Assembly (NCBI RefSeq): GCF_021869535.1
Contig: NW_026262648.1
Span: 124,001 to 188,000 of the forward strand
Origin: Mytilus californianus
Lineage: Eukaryota > Mollusca > Bivalvia > Mytilida > Mytilidae
Length of the DNA: 64,000 nt
Reading direction: 5' to 3'
Shown: one piece after another, positions 48,195 to 60,720 of the stretch
Layout of the letters: each line of letters starts with the position of its first letter
Position numbering within the stretch: the first letter of the stretch is position 1
Notes under the pieces: generated by a model
Database searches by the model: none
What the model was told of the DNA's origin: nothing
What the model saw: the letters and a program-made list of their open reading frames with translations, nothing else
Position numbers and translations under genes: made by a program

Positions 48195-48900
48195 CTACCG
48201 CCATGCAACTAAATCTCCATCTCTAATTCCAAGAGTATCTACTTCTACATAGTCAGTTTCGCTGATGCAGGTTTGGTTGGTCATGTTAATTGGATCTATT
48301 TTCCTATGCAGAAGTGGTCGAGTACTTCTACAGGTATCTGTGAAAACAGAATGAATTGAGACGTTAAAAACATTTGCTGGGCCATTATGTTTATCTTCCC
48401 TGCCAAATTTCCAGTATGGCATGCTGGTAGTGCTTCGTACATTATGGTATCTTCCATGGTTTTAGCCACGTCATAGATTTTCAATAATTTATCTTGTGGT
48501 AAACCGGTAAACAGATGGTCAAGATTCCTATTGACTGTTTCAGGATGCCTTGCTACTTCTTCAAGCGGTGTAAGGTTGGCATATAGTTTTATCTTCTGGT
48601 ATAACTCTAATGCTAATTAATAGAAGGCATATTCTATCAGCAACATGTTCATTTTAGAAACATAACGGTATAGACAATTCCATTACCAGTAGCTTTGATA
48701 GCAAAACAGTTAGCTATGGCTGGGTCCAGATCGGTTGGTAGCAATGCTTGTGATGAACTGTCTTTTTCATAATGATCAAGAGGGCAGTTTTTATAAAACC
48801 CTGTAACTGTGATTTCTTTAATTTTTTCCACTCTTATTTTCTGGACCTCTATATCATTATTATCCTCAGTTGCCAGTCTTAACTTCTCTAAGTAGTCCAT
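48195..48900 (-). pseudogene. OTU/vertnin-like gene, multiply broken
   Basis: Starts MDYLEKLRLATEDNNDIEVQ (48900). At about residue 73 it reaches CFAIKATGNG where relatives continue NCLYR.VS; here one base is lost and the frame is lost too. In the shifted frame CLYRYVSKMN follows, then a stop at about 48619, then LALELYQKIKLYANLTPLEEV and on to EALPACHTGN. A second shift near 48370 moves the rest to another frame: NVFNVSIHSVFTDTCRSTRP, LLHRKIDPIN and to a stop at 48195. The DGNC-type catalytic motif of OTU proteases is thus doubly damaged (Asp to Asn and a frameshift). Such OTU/vertnin-like genes are abundant in bivalves, from memory. No intron is needed to explain the structure. Confidence 0.6.
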
Positions 48901-50340
48901 TGCTCACAAAGCTTGTTCTACCTGCAAAGAAATCGGTTCTTTAAAATTTTATGTCATTTTTATTTGTTAATTCTTATATAGTTTATCTTTAACGACTATA
49001 AAGACACTATTTATCTTTAAATATGAATATCTAGACGTTCATTATTATTACTTATTAAAATCAAGCAAAATAAATCTTTAAAATGAGTATAATTTGGATA
49101 GGTTGTTTTGAGGTGGTACACTTTACATGAAATATAGTTGACGTTTGGCTTAAAAAAATAAGAAATGAACCACAAAATTCTTCAAACAATTTACTGACCA
49201 AAGAAAAGAAAAAAAATCCAAAATATCATTTATTATAAATACAATGTCTTTAAAAAATCTATAAAACTTGTCTGTACAGTTCACAATCAACCTATAACGC
49301 TGTTCATTTGTCATCCTGCTTATATTCTTTTGTTACATATTTTAACATCGGAATCGGACTTCTTTTGAACTGTGTGTTTGTTTATTCTACATTGGTTAGA
49401 GGTATAGGGGGCGGGTTGAGATCACACAAAACATGTTTATCCCTGCCACAATTTTGCGCCTTTCCCATCTGGCCTTTGTTAATCTATTCTTGTAATACAT
49501 GTACCTATGCCTCGGATACTACGACTTTCGTCACAGGCGATTCAAAATCTACACAGGCCGCACCAATACTTTGACATTCACTCAGGAAGGAACGCATGTT
49601 TGCATAAAAATTTGCAACTCTGGATTTAACCAATCAAAGAACTCGAAATAACAGGGAACTTATTGATAATTTTCTGAAAATAATCTTCCATTGCATACGT
49701 ATATAATTAATCTTCCATACGATTGGAGATGACAGACATAAATATCTTCCATGAGGTACGAAATGGTTTTATCAGGTGAAATTATAATTCTTGCCCCTTC
49801 CCCCCAAAAAAATAAAATTTCCATCCCACTTATGCTTTAAAAGACTCGAGATGTAGACCGTAGAACTAAACTCTGTGTTTGCAAATTATCAAAACATTTA
49901 TCACACGTACACAATTGGTTCAGGTTTTTTTTTCGACAGAGACAGTAGGGATGCATGTCACTGGTTTTTTGTTAACACAAATCAATGGCATTTGGTTCAA
50001 GTCCGGTTTAAATAAAACATAAGGACATTATTCTATTTATTTCATAGTATCGGAAATTCCGGAAATGCATTTGCATCAATGAAAATTGCAATGATAAATG
50101 TTATAGTGTTGTAAACTGAAGTCACAATTTTCAATCATTCAAATATTTATTAAAATAATAAAATAACAATGAAATGCTTCGCCGAGCGCAGCCTGATACG
50201 ACCGCTCTAAGAACACTTGGTGCAAGTTTGGACACAATATTCAAGTCTGGATTTGATCACATTTTTGACATAATATAGGTTTCTGACACAAAATAAATTA
50301 TGTGGTGAAAGATCATAAAAATTTGAAATGGGTTAGAATA
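48901..50340. other. AT-rich intergenic stretch
   Basis: Short frames only, for example one at 49308-49574 on the + strand with no splice support. No repeat family recognised. Confidence 0.35.
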
Positions 50341-50472
50341 TATGTATTAATTTTCAATTGAAGATTTCTGGCTATTGCGCAATACTGTGCTGTTTCACAA
50401 TACTGTGAAATTGAAGATTTAATACTGTGCAATTGAAGATTTCTTGCAATTGTGCAATAATATGTACAGTGG

Positions 50473-51411
50473 AGATCACTTCTAACCTCTCATTAGAACT
50501 GTCAGAATAATCTGTCATAGAACTGTTCTAAACTGTCCTAGAACAGTTCTAAGTAGAACTGTCAGAATCAGTTCTAGGTAGAACTGTCAGGATCAGTTCT
50601 AGGGTAGAACTGTCTAAAACTGTCGTAGAACGGTCAGCAGAACTGACCAAATCAGTTCTAGAACAGACCAAACCTGTCAGGATTGTAGAACAGTTCTTAA
50701 TGTATTTGCAGTATTTATATTTTTATCTATCTGATGAGTTAAGCCTCTTTCAACTGATTTTTATAGTTCGTTCTTATGTTGTACTGTTACACCACTGTCC
50801 AAGGTTAGGGGAGGGTTAGGATCCCGCTAACATGTTAAACCCCGCCACTTTCTGTATGTATGTGCCTGTCCCAAGTCAGGAGCCTGTAATTCAGTAGTTG
50901 TCGTTTGTTTATGTGTTACATATTTGTTTTTCGCTCATTTTTTGTACATAAATTAGGCCGTTAGTTTTCTCGTTTGAATTGTTTTACATTGTTATTTCGG
51001 GGCCTTTTATCGCTGACTATGTGGTATGGGCTTTGTTCATTGTTGAAGGCCGTACGGTGACCTATAGTTGTTAATTTCTGTGTCATTTGGTCTCTTGTGG
51101 AGAGTTGTCTCATTGGCAATCATACCACATCTTCTTTTTTATAATTAATGACGTCACTGCAGTTAGAGCATCTCACTGGTCACCATTCAGTGTTATTATT
51201 ATCGTTGATAAAGCCACACAAACGGTCTAAAACTGTTCTAGGGTAGAACTGTCAGGATCAGTTCTAGGTAGAACTGTCTAAATCAGTTCTAGGTTAGAAC
51301 GGTTCTAGCTAGAACTGTCTAAAAGGTGTCAGGATGACAGTTCTACATACTGTCCTAGAACAGTTCTCCTGACAGATTCTGACAGATTTGATGAGAGGTT
51401 AGAAGTGATCT
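50473..51411. mobile_element. foldback DNA transposon with nested insertion
   Basis: Perfect 21-bp terminal inverted repeats at 50473-50493 and 51391-51411 (atcacttctaacctctcat and its inverse). Subterminal regions of about 230 bp on both sides consist of repeats of tagaactgtcag and atcagttctag in both orientations. The middle (50725-51142) is a family B2 retroelement tail, so the empty element would be about 520 bp. No transposase frame. No clear target-site duplication could be read. Confidence 0.75.
50725..51142 (+). mobile_element. retroelement tail (family B2) nested in the foldback element
   Basis: tctgatgagttaagcctctttc .. gttacaccactgtccaaggt .. gctgactatgtggtatgggc .. gttgtctcattggcaatcat then cttcttttttata. 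5'-truncated copy of the tail seen in full at 36.2-36.97 kb. Confidence 0.75.
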
Positions 51412-51649
51412 TCTTTGTAGTTGAAGATTTCTTGCAATTGCGCAATACTGTGCTGTTGCACAATACTTAGTTAATCTGTTATATATAATAATTTACACGT
51501 CCGGTTTGGTGTGTATTCCCTGCCATATCAGTATTTTTTGCTTTTATATATAAATCAGAAATAATCAATGTAAAAATGGAAAACATTATTAATAAGGTAA
51601 AAAAAAAAAATTGAGAAAAAAACTTCTCCCCTCCACAATTTTTTTTAAC

Positions 51650-52110
51650 ACCCTTGGAGTAATTAACCTCAAACTCAATCCCAGCCATCCCTTTGTGGTA
51701 TGGTACCTTGCAGTACAATTTTAGATAGATCCATACACTTGAACACAAGTTATTGTCTGGAAACTAAAAAAGTGCTTGTTTTTTGTCCCTTTTTCCTGAA
51801 CGTTTGGAGCAATTACCTCCAAACTCAATCCCAGCCTTCCCTTTGTGATATGGAACCTTGTGGTACCATTTCATAGGGATCCATACACTTAAACACAAGT
51901 TATTGTCCGGAAACTAGAAAAATGCTTGTTTTTGGCCCCTTATTCATAAACTGAGTCTGTTGGTACCATAACCCCAAAATCCTAACCTTGCTTTTGTGGT
52001 ATTGAACCTTCTGGTAAAACTTCATAGAGATCCATTCACTTAAACTTAAGTTATTGTCCGGAAACCAAATGTGTCTTTGGAAGACGCCTAAGCCGACGAC
52101 GACGACATCA
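51650..52110. repeat. three tandem ~150-bp repeats ending in a GAC run
   Basis: Units at about 51653, 51800 and 51955 share cctcaaactcaatcccagcc, ctttgtg.tatgg.accttg.., gatccatacactt and acaagttattgtccggaaac. After the third unit comes gcctaagccgacgacgacga. Noncoding; similar in design to the repeats at 39.7 and 40.3 kb. Confidence 0.7.
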
Positions 52111-52129
52111 TAGTATTATACGACACAAA

Positions 52130-53500
52130 CAAAATTTTGCCGTCGTATTAAAATGTTATTGGCAATGATCAAAATTAATTGTAATTGCAAACAATATGAC
52201 TTTCGATCCTGCATAGAAGGTGCAACAATTTAAACCTCAAACAAGCGGGAAACCTCGGCAGAATTCGCTACCCTGCTACCTCGCTAGATTGTTAAGCCTG
52301 TGATCCTGAACCACTGCTCGACGATAGATCGACGGAGTATTAGCTAACGCTGACGAAATGTAAGACTGGGTTAGGGTGCCAGATGTGACGAAAGAAACCT
52401 CAATTCAACATATTGTAATTGTTTAATGATTTTTACCTAAATGCAAGGATTTGTATAGTCGTGCTATACTTAAATTATTCTTGCTTAAAGATGACGTCAA
52501 TTAATTTTTTTTTTAAACTGGATATTAAAATTGATGTTATTAAAAACATCAGAAGAGCATTAGTTCTGAAACAAAAGGAGATAAAAAAGTTCATAGTTTA
52601 TTGAACTCTTTTTCGAAATATTTTATTGAAAAAGAGCGGGAAAAGGCTAACTCGGTATTTTGCCTTATATTTAGCATTGACATTATTTGGGTCTCAAAAG
52701 AAATTGAGACTCCTTTTATGAATAATCGTCTTGTATGAAAAGAAAAGGGGGTGATATGGGGCAAAACATTTCACCATGTATCGAAGGGAAAAAAACATGG
52801 AGATCGAGCATTGACAAAAATTCCTTAACCTGAAATTCTTACTAAAATTGTTAATTGATGTTTTGAATCTTTGTGTCCTGGAAAAAAGTGTTTTGAAAAA
52901 TAAAATCTAAAAATAGCTTTTTCTTGGAAATTACAGGGGAGAAAAAAATCATGTTACTAAAGTCTAAACAAAATAGTATTTCTTATTCTAAAGCAAAAAA
53001 AATACCCCCAAAAACAGAACATAACATATAGCTAAGTAAGTAAACAAAACTTCCACAAACAAACAGTTGTCATTTTCTACACTTAATTCATTTCTTATGC
53101 ATGAAACATTACGTAGTGGAATGAAATTACATGTAAACGTTTAGTATGTCTGAAGCTGTCTATCACTTTAAGATTTTTCTCATAACATGTAACAGTAAAT
53201 TTAAAATACTGATAACCACAAGCAGCAATTTAAATGATCTTAAACAAGAAAACAGAAAACAATGAATCCAAAATGACTGAAAAGACAGTGAACAGGGATA
53301 TTTGTTTTTAAAGATAACAGTTTACAAGAATGTCAATTGAAAAAATCAAGATGACAGCTAATTAGTCAATAACAGTTTACAGCACATATTTATTCAAAAT
53401 AACAGTTAACAAAAGTTTGAAAATACCTAATACAACTTAGCATAAAAGACACCCCCTTTTTTAATATAGAATTGTCCATATTTTTAGATATAGCTGGGCT
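52130..53500. other. intergenic stretch
   Basis: No gene seen. 52240-52400 is less AT-rich and might be an old SINE, but I could not find a convincing A/B box pair. 53520-53660 is a G/C-run remnant of the gggg/cccc MITE type. Confidence 0.3.
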
Positions 53501-53783
53501 AGATTTTTCTGTAATTTTGATATAATTTGTCCCCAGGGCCGAGGGGGGATCTAACCATTTTCAAAAGGGGTGTCCAACCTTATGTACCCATTCAGAGGTA
53601 TTGACCGTCAAAAAAGGGGGTTCACCCCTCCCCTTACCCCTTGGATACGCCACTTGTTCCAACTGAATTAGTGTTTTACGCTGTAAAAACTTTATTTTGT
53701 GATAGAGCAGCACTGGTGTGATTTTTTTTTAATCTATTGTATGTTCTCGTGCCAATAGAGAGGAAAATTACCCAAAGTTCATA

Positions 53784-55312
53784 AGGGGACGACCATTTGA
53801 TATTCTGGGGGGGGGGGGGGGGGGGGGGGCCAGGAGGATTTGTTTTGGATCGGTTATTTATTTTTGTAAACTAAGAGGACAGATTATTTATTTTCTGCAC
53901 TGTTGAAGCAAGATTTTTCATTTTCATTAAAACAAGGGACTGATTATTTATTTTCATAACTATATTAATAATATTTGAAAACATACAATTTTTAAATTCA
54001 TTTTTTATTATAAATAATACATGTACAGTCAAGTCATTAATGTACCATTTAATCAGAATTAATCATCATCCTCTGCGGAAATGAATCTTCTGAATTCCAA
54101 ACTGCATCTAAATACATGGTATTAGAGTTGGGCTGTGACTAGCCTCTTTTAAAAGTATTGCCAAATATATATATACGCCGAGCGGAGCGAGGCAAAAAAA
54201 TTTTGAAGGGTTTTGAAGCCGCTGAAGGCCCAAAGAAACTATAGAACAAATGATGCAAATTCGTGCTTTCTGGGCGTTCCCAGACCCTTTCTTATTCTGA
54301 AAACGCATTTTGGTCTCAAAGCAAAATGTATAGATTCAGCGTAAGACTTAAGTTTTTATGGACAACATCAAAAGACCAATATGAAGAATAAAGTAAAAAT
54401 GTAATTCACATAGTTAAGTATGTGGCTGCTGGTTTTTTTTTCGTTTTTTTTTTGGTTGTTGTTTCGGCATGCAGAATTTAAATCTTTTATACCTGTAAAT
54501 TATATGGGGTTTTATTCAAATTAAGTTAAGAGGGGGCTGATTATCAGTGATATAACTATGTCAAGTAATTTTTAATAACACATTTCAATTACAACTTGAT
54601 GTAGCTCTTAACTGGGATACAATTTAAAGTAGTTAAGTTGTAAAAATAGCTATAAAGTCTTAAATAAAATAAAACTCATGATCAAGTTGAAAACAAAATT
54701 ACTAAATCACAAAAGGAATGCAACACTAAGAGAATACAGAAGGGCAATCAATGAACAAAAGACAAATTTAAAGAAACATTGATCCCGAAAAAACAGGTGC
54801 TACATCCAAGGAAGAACAGAACTTGCTTCTTGCAAACACTCGCTGTGAAAACAATTTGATATGAAGACAAGCTTTTGGTTTTAAAATTTCCTACATAAAG
54901 GCATTTGCCTCAATGTAGTTACAGCCCTGTAATAAAAGTGAGGTAAGTGTTCCTGAGCCAATATACCTCAAGTTAAATGAAACCCATTTTCAGACATTCA
55001 AGTATATTTAAATAATATTTATACCTTTATTATTAAAAGATTTGGGAAGTGTTTCCCGAATTTTTTTTTGAAAAAAAAGATGAATTTTATGAAGAATCTG
55101 GTGCCACCTCATACCTTCGAATAGCATTTATAAAATGGCTTAAAGACCTGCCGAGTTATTCATTTTCAATACATTGTAAGTCGGGTTATGTATTTTCGAA
55201 CTACCACAGAACAAACCATTTATTTTTGTGATTATCAAGGCTGAGTTATTTATTTTCAAAATCCTCCTGCCCCCCCCCCCCCCCCCCCCAGAATATCAAA
55301 TGGTCGTCCCCT
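53784..55312. mobile_element. element with inverted ends carrying G23 and C20 runs
   Basis: Left end aggggacgaccatttgatat then a G-run of 23 (53807-53829) then aggaggattt; right end is its inverse, with a C-run of 20 (55270-55289). Homology continues inward for over 100 bp as .ttatttattttc modules. The 1.3-kb interior has no transposase-like frame. It is either a non-autonomous transposon or two inverted copies of a smaller repeat. The homopolymer lengths are unreliable in any assembly. Confidence 0.6.
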
Positions 55313-57210
55313 AATATATTTATAAGTTTACTGACTTGGATTTTCCCGTACTATTTATAGGATATCTGATAAGGAGTTGTTTTTATTAATCACATATTCT
55401 TGCTGATTTGGGACTGTGAAAAATTAAAGAATTTATTTTCTTCGATGCAACTGTCCCGTCCGACAAAGTCTTTCTCAGTGAGTTAATGGAAAGTAAGGCG
55501 TCCTAGATTTTATCCTTCCTAAGTATAATTTTATCGTTGTTGATATCCATAAATCTGTTTGCGCATGTCACTACAGTAGAACCACAGTATCCGTGAAAGG
55601 CTTATAATTTACTGTATTCGATACATACTATATCATTTTCGAATGTTCAGATTTCAATTCCTAAGTTTGACTGTCGAATATTGATTAAAAAATTTAAGTT
55701 CCTTTGCAGTTTTTGAGAGAGTTCTTTAATTTTCTTACCTTGTATTTTAAAAGAGCTCAATACTGGTTATAGTATATGTATACTTCCGGTTTATAAATAA
55801 AGCGCGCTTTTCAAACTGCGTAAACACATGGCAACACTGAGATTTTTTAAACTGATATATCATAAACCTTTTCTTTTCATTTTTTGTACCTATGAACAGT
55901 TTAATTATATTTTGAAGTCAGAAAAATACAGGGGCCCTGAAACATAATAGGGAACACATTGTGTTTATAGTTTTTTAGGAGCCTGATGCCCTCTATCTCC
56001 AACAGTTGTCTCGTACTGATTCTTTTTGTGTGAGTGCCATATCACGTCTTCAAAAAGTTTGATAGTGTTTTATAAACCTAACGTCTAAGAAATTAAAGAA
56101 ACTCAATTTCCTTGAAAAAAAAGTGTTTGATAAAGGTGGTTTGTGGAATTCTTACCTATTTAGAGCTTTAGGATAGGTGGTAAGTCTCCAACGACGAGTA
56201 CACATCTAACTTTGCCAATTTTATGAATTAAAGGAAACTACCAAATGAAGATCAATGTCTATATTAAATTTTTAACTCAACGTCTTCCTGTCAAATCAGT
56301 TTAAGCGCGGAATGTTGTTTATACATAGGTTACATTAACCTTAACCTATGATTTATTACAGTTGAGAACATTGGGATGGGTGTTACGGAATTTCAATGAA
56401 TGACCACAGCTTAATGAGGTCAAGAGCAACTCTGCAAGATCCAATTAAAGATAATAACAAGGTCACTTAAAACCTTCTGATTCAGCATTGATCAGAGATA
56501 TTGTAAAATAAATGAACGGAGATTCACACTGAGTTATACTAGACTAAGTAATTTATTATATTATATATGATATAATATGAATGTAGCCCCTGCAATATCA
56601 ACAAAATTATTTTGGTACAAATTATGTTATAATCAATATTACATACGATAAATATCGTTGGTTTTAATGTTAACCAAATACAAGTTTCCCAATTAATTCT
56701 TTGAAACTCTTGAGATTTGTAGAAAAGTTCACACTTTAATATATAGCACGATTTTGTAGAGGATTATAGTTTCTAAGCTGGCTTTTTTTGTACACAATAA
56801 GTTTTTGAAGTAAACAATTCACATCATTTCAATAACCCCCTCCCTCCCCCCCCCCCCCCCCTCACCAAAAAAAAATCAATGCATCTCGGGTCGTTTCCTC
56901 GGGTAGGAGTACTGTTACACATAAATATCGCTTCAAAAATTGGTGAGAAAATGGTAAATTTAGGACATCCATTTATAACAAAATTGATCTATCATCTGCG
57001 AAAAAAGCTGAGTGACAGATACAATAATCATATTCACAACTTTATTTTCACTAGTAGTGAATTAAATTTGTGCGTTTGTACATTGGGACACTGATCCCTG
57101 TGTTGTTTGTTGAGATACATGTCTACCTCGCTTGCGATGATTTTTTGTTTTGTGCCGTTTGGTTTCTGACTAATTTTCTTTCACTCTCATATCATTTGAT
57201 TCACACCTAC
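55313..57210. other. intergenic stretch
   Basis: Nothing recognised, apart from a C-run at 56841-56860. A downstream exon of the minus-strand gene fragment at 57.2-57.6 kb would have to lie here; I could not identify it. Confidence 0.3.
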
Positions 57211-57591
57211 CGCTCTTCTGAAGATCTGCTTTAATTTCCTCAGGATTTTCGTTGAACCCATGTTCATGTTGCTCTTTTTTGTCATTTTCTGAAACAATTT
57301 CATTCAACGATTGTACTATATTTTGTCCATAGGACGTAAACATTTATCTTCAACATCTAGAAAACCTGTTTAAATTTCTATGTAAATTGTTATAAATTTA
57401 CACATGAAGATTCAAAAAAAGAAATTTTTTGGTAAAGGTATAGTCTACATACCTGGTGTCTTTTTATTTTCTAGGTTGTACCACTGTCTCACTTTTTCGT
57501 CTGTATCCCAAAAATTCTTCTTGAAATCGATTGCAAATCTTTCAGTTTTCGCACGATCACCCGTGAATCCAAAAAAAATACGATTAGCAAT
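57211..57591 (-). CDS. two exons of an unrecognised gene
   Basis: Exon a, 57453-57591 (acceptor tag|ATTGCT, weak pyrimidine tract; donor CCAG|GTATGT), reads IANRIFFGFTGDRAKTERFA, then IDFKKNFWDTDEKVRQWYNL, then ENKKTP. Exon b, 57211-57288 (acceptor tgtttcag|AAA; donor AGCG|GTAGGT), reads ENDKKEQHEHGFNENPEE then IKADLQKS. The phases match across the 164-bp intron (phase 1), and both donors are good. Charged, probably soluble and helical. I do not recognise the family. Flanking exons were not found; an antisense coding-like string at 57934-58005 could belong upstream. Exon a's left boundary is uncertain. Confidence 0.5.
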
Positions 57592-57789
57592 CTATTTCGT
57601 TTTTTTTTAATATTTTTTTTATATTGAGTATGTATGTAAAGATCAAGAATAGAAACTTGATGTTGAATAAACTGTTTGTCTCCATTGTTTAATTGCTAAA
57701 GGGGCTATTAAAAGAAAATAGTGCGTATACTAGCTTTAACAGGATGACTAAAGCTGCAATCGAAGGTAGGTTAAAGCCTAACACGGTAC

Positions 57790-57933
57790 AGTAACCGGCT
57801 ACATTCTCGTTAGAATTGTTTTACATATGTGATTCCGGGGCTATTTATGGCTGACTATGCTCATTGTTGAAGTTCTGTGTCATTGGGTCTCTTTTGAAGA
57901 GTTGTCTCATTGTCAATCACACCACATCTTGAC
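57790..57933 (+). repeat. short family B2 fragment
   Basis: gattccggggctatttatgg .. gctcattgttgaagttctgt .. gttgtctcattgtcaatcac: the last part of the B2 tail with an internal deletion. Confidence 0.6.
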
Positions 57934-58005
57934 TTCTCTTTCATATACACATTCATAAAACGGCCACCAAACAAAAGTCATCCCAGCGACCTCTACAAAG
58001 ATGTT
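57934..58005 (-). pseudogene. coding-like remnant
   Basis: Minus-strand reading NIFVEVAGMTFVWWPF then YECVYERE; a TGA lies ten codons further upstream and the frame is cut by the B2 fragment on the other side. Protein-like composition, family unknown. Possibly a relic exon. Confidence 0.3.
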
Positions 58006-58340
58006 ATGGCCTGACGAGACAATTCATGGTGACCATATTTCTATACGCAAATCGGGTTCGATCACTATCGGAGTAATTTTACATAGGATGAAAAAACCAT
58101 GATATTCATAATTATGATAGATTACATTTTTGCAGTCGTATCAAATGGTTAAGTGACAAAAATGAAGATTTCAGTCATTTATATAAATTGCAACTATTGA
58201 TCTATTGATGTTAGAATAAAATTTTCTATTGTTTTCCCTCTCTCTTTCCTTCCTTCTATATTTATTTCTTTTCTCATTACATGTGTGTAAAGGTAATTAT
58301 CAATAATAATGGAATTAAATCCGTACATTTAATTTCAGGT

Positions 58341-58511
58341 CCGTAGCCAGGAATTTCTATGGGGGTTACATCGACTCTTTGATAGTCACAGTTCAAACAA
58401 AATCTCAACTTTAATAGTCAAAGTTCAATCAGAACGTCGACTTTAAATGAGCTTATTTGTTTTCAAAGAGGGGTTTGTACGAATCCCTGAACCCCCTTTT
58501 TGGCTACTGCA
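58341..58511. mobile_element. MITE-like element with short inverted ends
   Basis: cgtagccaggaatttctatg at the left and ttttggctactgc at the right give a short gtagcca inverted pair. The interior contains two diverged copies of agtcaaagttcaa. About 170 bp, noncoding. Confidence 0.45.
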
Positions 58512-58920
58512 TGGCTTGTTAAAATATGTATCTGTTGGTTCAAGTCTTAGATTTTGGATTTAAGACAGGTCGTTATCGATATAGAAAAATAAATGATTAA
58601 ATCATGATCACTTGAACAAGTAATTTTATTAGGATTATGTGATATCCAAGTTACAAATTTGCTATATATATATAAGTTTTCATTGCTTTATGAGTTTGGG
58701 GAGGAGAGGGGTATTTTTTTACGGTATCTGGGTATATCACAAGAATACAAGGATATGGGAGATCGACGTCGTGAGAAAACAACCGAACGAAAAAAATAGC
58801 AATTACACGTAGAGGATATCCGAGATGTCCGACATGAATTAAGAAGAAAAAGAGCACAGTAAATAAAATACAGACAGCAATACCTGTCCTTATCTAGATT
58901 TTAATACTTCACGGGAAATC
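58512..58920. other. AT-rich intergenic stretch
   Basis: No gene or repeat recognised between the MITE-like element and the second retroelement copy. Confidence 0.3.
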
Positions 58921-58924
58921 TTAG

Positions 58925-59310
58925 ACTAAACTTAACGACGAAAGAGACGATTTTTCGTACCCAATTGTTAATTTTCCGTTTGATTTTTCTTTAGCCCCCT
59001 TCTACCTGTACATATTTCACAATGTGTTAACCATGCTCGTTACTGTAGTCCTGTTTTAGGTTTCAATGAACGTAATTTATGTCTTACTGTCCGATAAAGT
59101 TTTAAGTCAGGAATTTCATTACCACAAATGTTTTGTAACCTTTCCAAAATCTTTCAAAAATGCAATGATTTGGTTGGGAAGGTCGGCTGTATCTGTAGAG
59201 TTTTTATTATAAACGGGATATCATACCTAATCTAATACAGCAATATGGTTTATAAAGCCCGCACATTTAGATATATATTAACGATCCACGTAAATTAATT
59301 GGTCCTTTAA
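58925..59310 (+). pseudogene. second broken reverse-transcriptase-type coding end
   Basis: Clearly homologous at DNA level to 35770-36150: cgaaagagacgatttttcgtacccaa.tgttaattttcc, tttcaatgaacgtaatttatg, agtcaggaatttcattaccacaaat. It is more decayed, with small deletions and several stops in every frame. It is followed by the B2 tail. Confidence 0.6.
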
Positions 59311-60040
59311 ATAATGTTATCTTAAAACGTTATCAATTTAAATTGTTTTTATTGGCATTCACATTGTTTTTTTTAAATTAAAACATAACTAAATATATAA
59401 CTATATTTGATTCTACATCCTGTCGATACAGTTTACTTATATTTTGGCATTGCACAAGGTCGTGTATGCGTTTCTCAGAATGTTTTAACACTAAATACGT
59501 TGGAAGTGTAATGAGTGATTCTTCAGTTTTGGAGAACAAGATTTATTTATTAGTTGAAATTGTCTCAGTTGAACTACCTTTCAGTAACCTCGATTACTCT
59601 TATTTCGATGCTTTTGTCTATTGTTTTATATTAGTTGTTTTGTGTCTTGAAGCGATCTTTTGAGTTAGGTCGATTGCAACTGCTTTTACAGTTTGTTCTT
59701 ATGTTGTGCTGTAACACAACTGTCCCAGGTCAAGAGCGGGTTGAGTGTTCACAGACTTGTTTAATCCCGCACATTCTTTATGTGCCTTTCCTAAGTCAGG
59801 TTTTAATATGTCTGTTATGTTTGTTGTTTGTAAATAGTTTTGTTACAAAATAGGCCGTTGATTTTCTCAATTGAATTGTTTTACATTTTTCATGTTGGGG
59901 CCTATTATAACCGACCACACGGAATAAATGTTTCTCATTAGTGAAGGCCGTACGGTTACCTATAATTGCTTACTTTCACTTCATTTGAACTTCAGTCGAT
60001 AGTTGTCTCATTGGCAATTATACCACATCTCCTTATTTTC
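59311..60040 (+). mobile_element. retroelement tail (family B2), second full copy
   Basis: attgtttttattggcattca, tcctgtcgatacagtt, ttggcattgcacaaggtc, ttatgttgtgctgtaacaca, gaaggccgtacggttaccta, gttgtctcattggcaattat then accacatctcctta. Same order as at 36.2-36.97 kb, which confirms one element rather than chance adjacency. Confidence 0.7.
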
Positions 60041-60282
60041 TTGTACAATAATTTCCCATATAAATGCGTATTTTCGTTTAAAATGTCGATCAAACGTATA
60101 TATACAAACAAAAATTGTCATTTCCGTTTTACAGTTGCAAACTCTTGTTTGAAGTAGAGTTTTTAACAAATAATAATTTGTATCTCAGACTGTATCATTC
60201 ATTATAATGAAGCAAAAGAAAGTTATTATTTCATTTTGTCTAAGTTCTTAAATATATTTGAACATGTAGTTAAAGTTAATAG

Positions 60283-60720
60283 ATATAGGAAGATGTGGTA
60301 TGAGTGCCAATGAGACAACTCTCCATCCAAGTTACAATATATAAAAGTAAACCATTATAGGTCAAGGTACGGCCTTCAACACGGAGCATTGGCTCACACC
60401 GAACAGCAAGCTATAAAGGGCCCCAAAAAATTACTAGTGTAAAACCATGCAAACGGAAAAGCCAACGGTCTAATCTATATAAAAACGAGAAACGAGAAAC
60501 GCGTATGAACTACATAAACAGACGACAACTACTGTAATCAGATTCCTGACTTAGGACAGGTGCAAACATTTGCAGCGGGATTAAACGTTTTAATGGTACC
60601 AAACCTTCTCCCTTTTCTGAAACAATAGTATGACATCACAACATAGAAAAACACACTATAAAATATCAATTGGAAGGCTTAACTCAATCAAAAAAACGTA
60701 AATTAACACACAATGAACGA
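60283..60720 (-). repeat. family B1 repeat, inverted copy
   Basis: Inverse of 37450-37885: gatgtggtatgagtgccaatgagacaact .. gtacggccttcaacacggag .. aagggccccaaaaaattact .. aggacaggtgcaaacatttg .. ggcttaactcaatcaaaa. Confidence 0.75.

Larger units (their letters stand above)
50345..51470. repeat. gaagattt / gcgcaatactgtg short repeats interrupted by an insertion
   Basis: Imperfect repeats of ttgaagatttcttgcaattg and gcaatactgtgctgtt lie at 50350-50455 and again at 51418-51468. They are the two sides of one local repeat tract split by the foldback element at 50473-51411. Confidence 0.6.
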
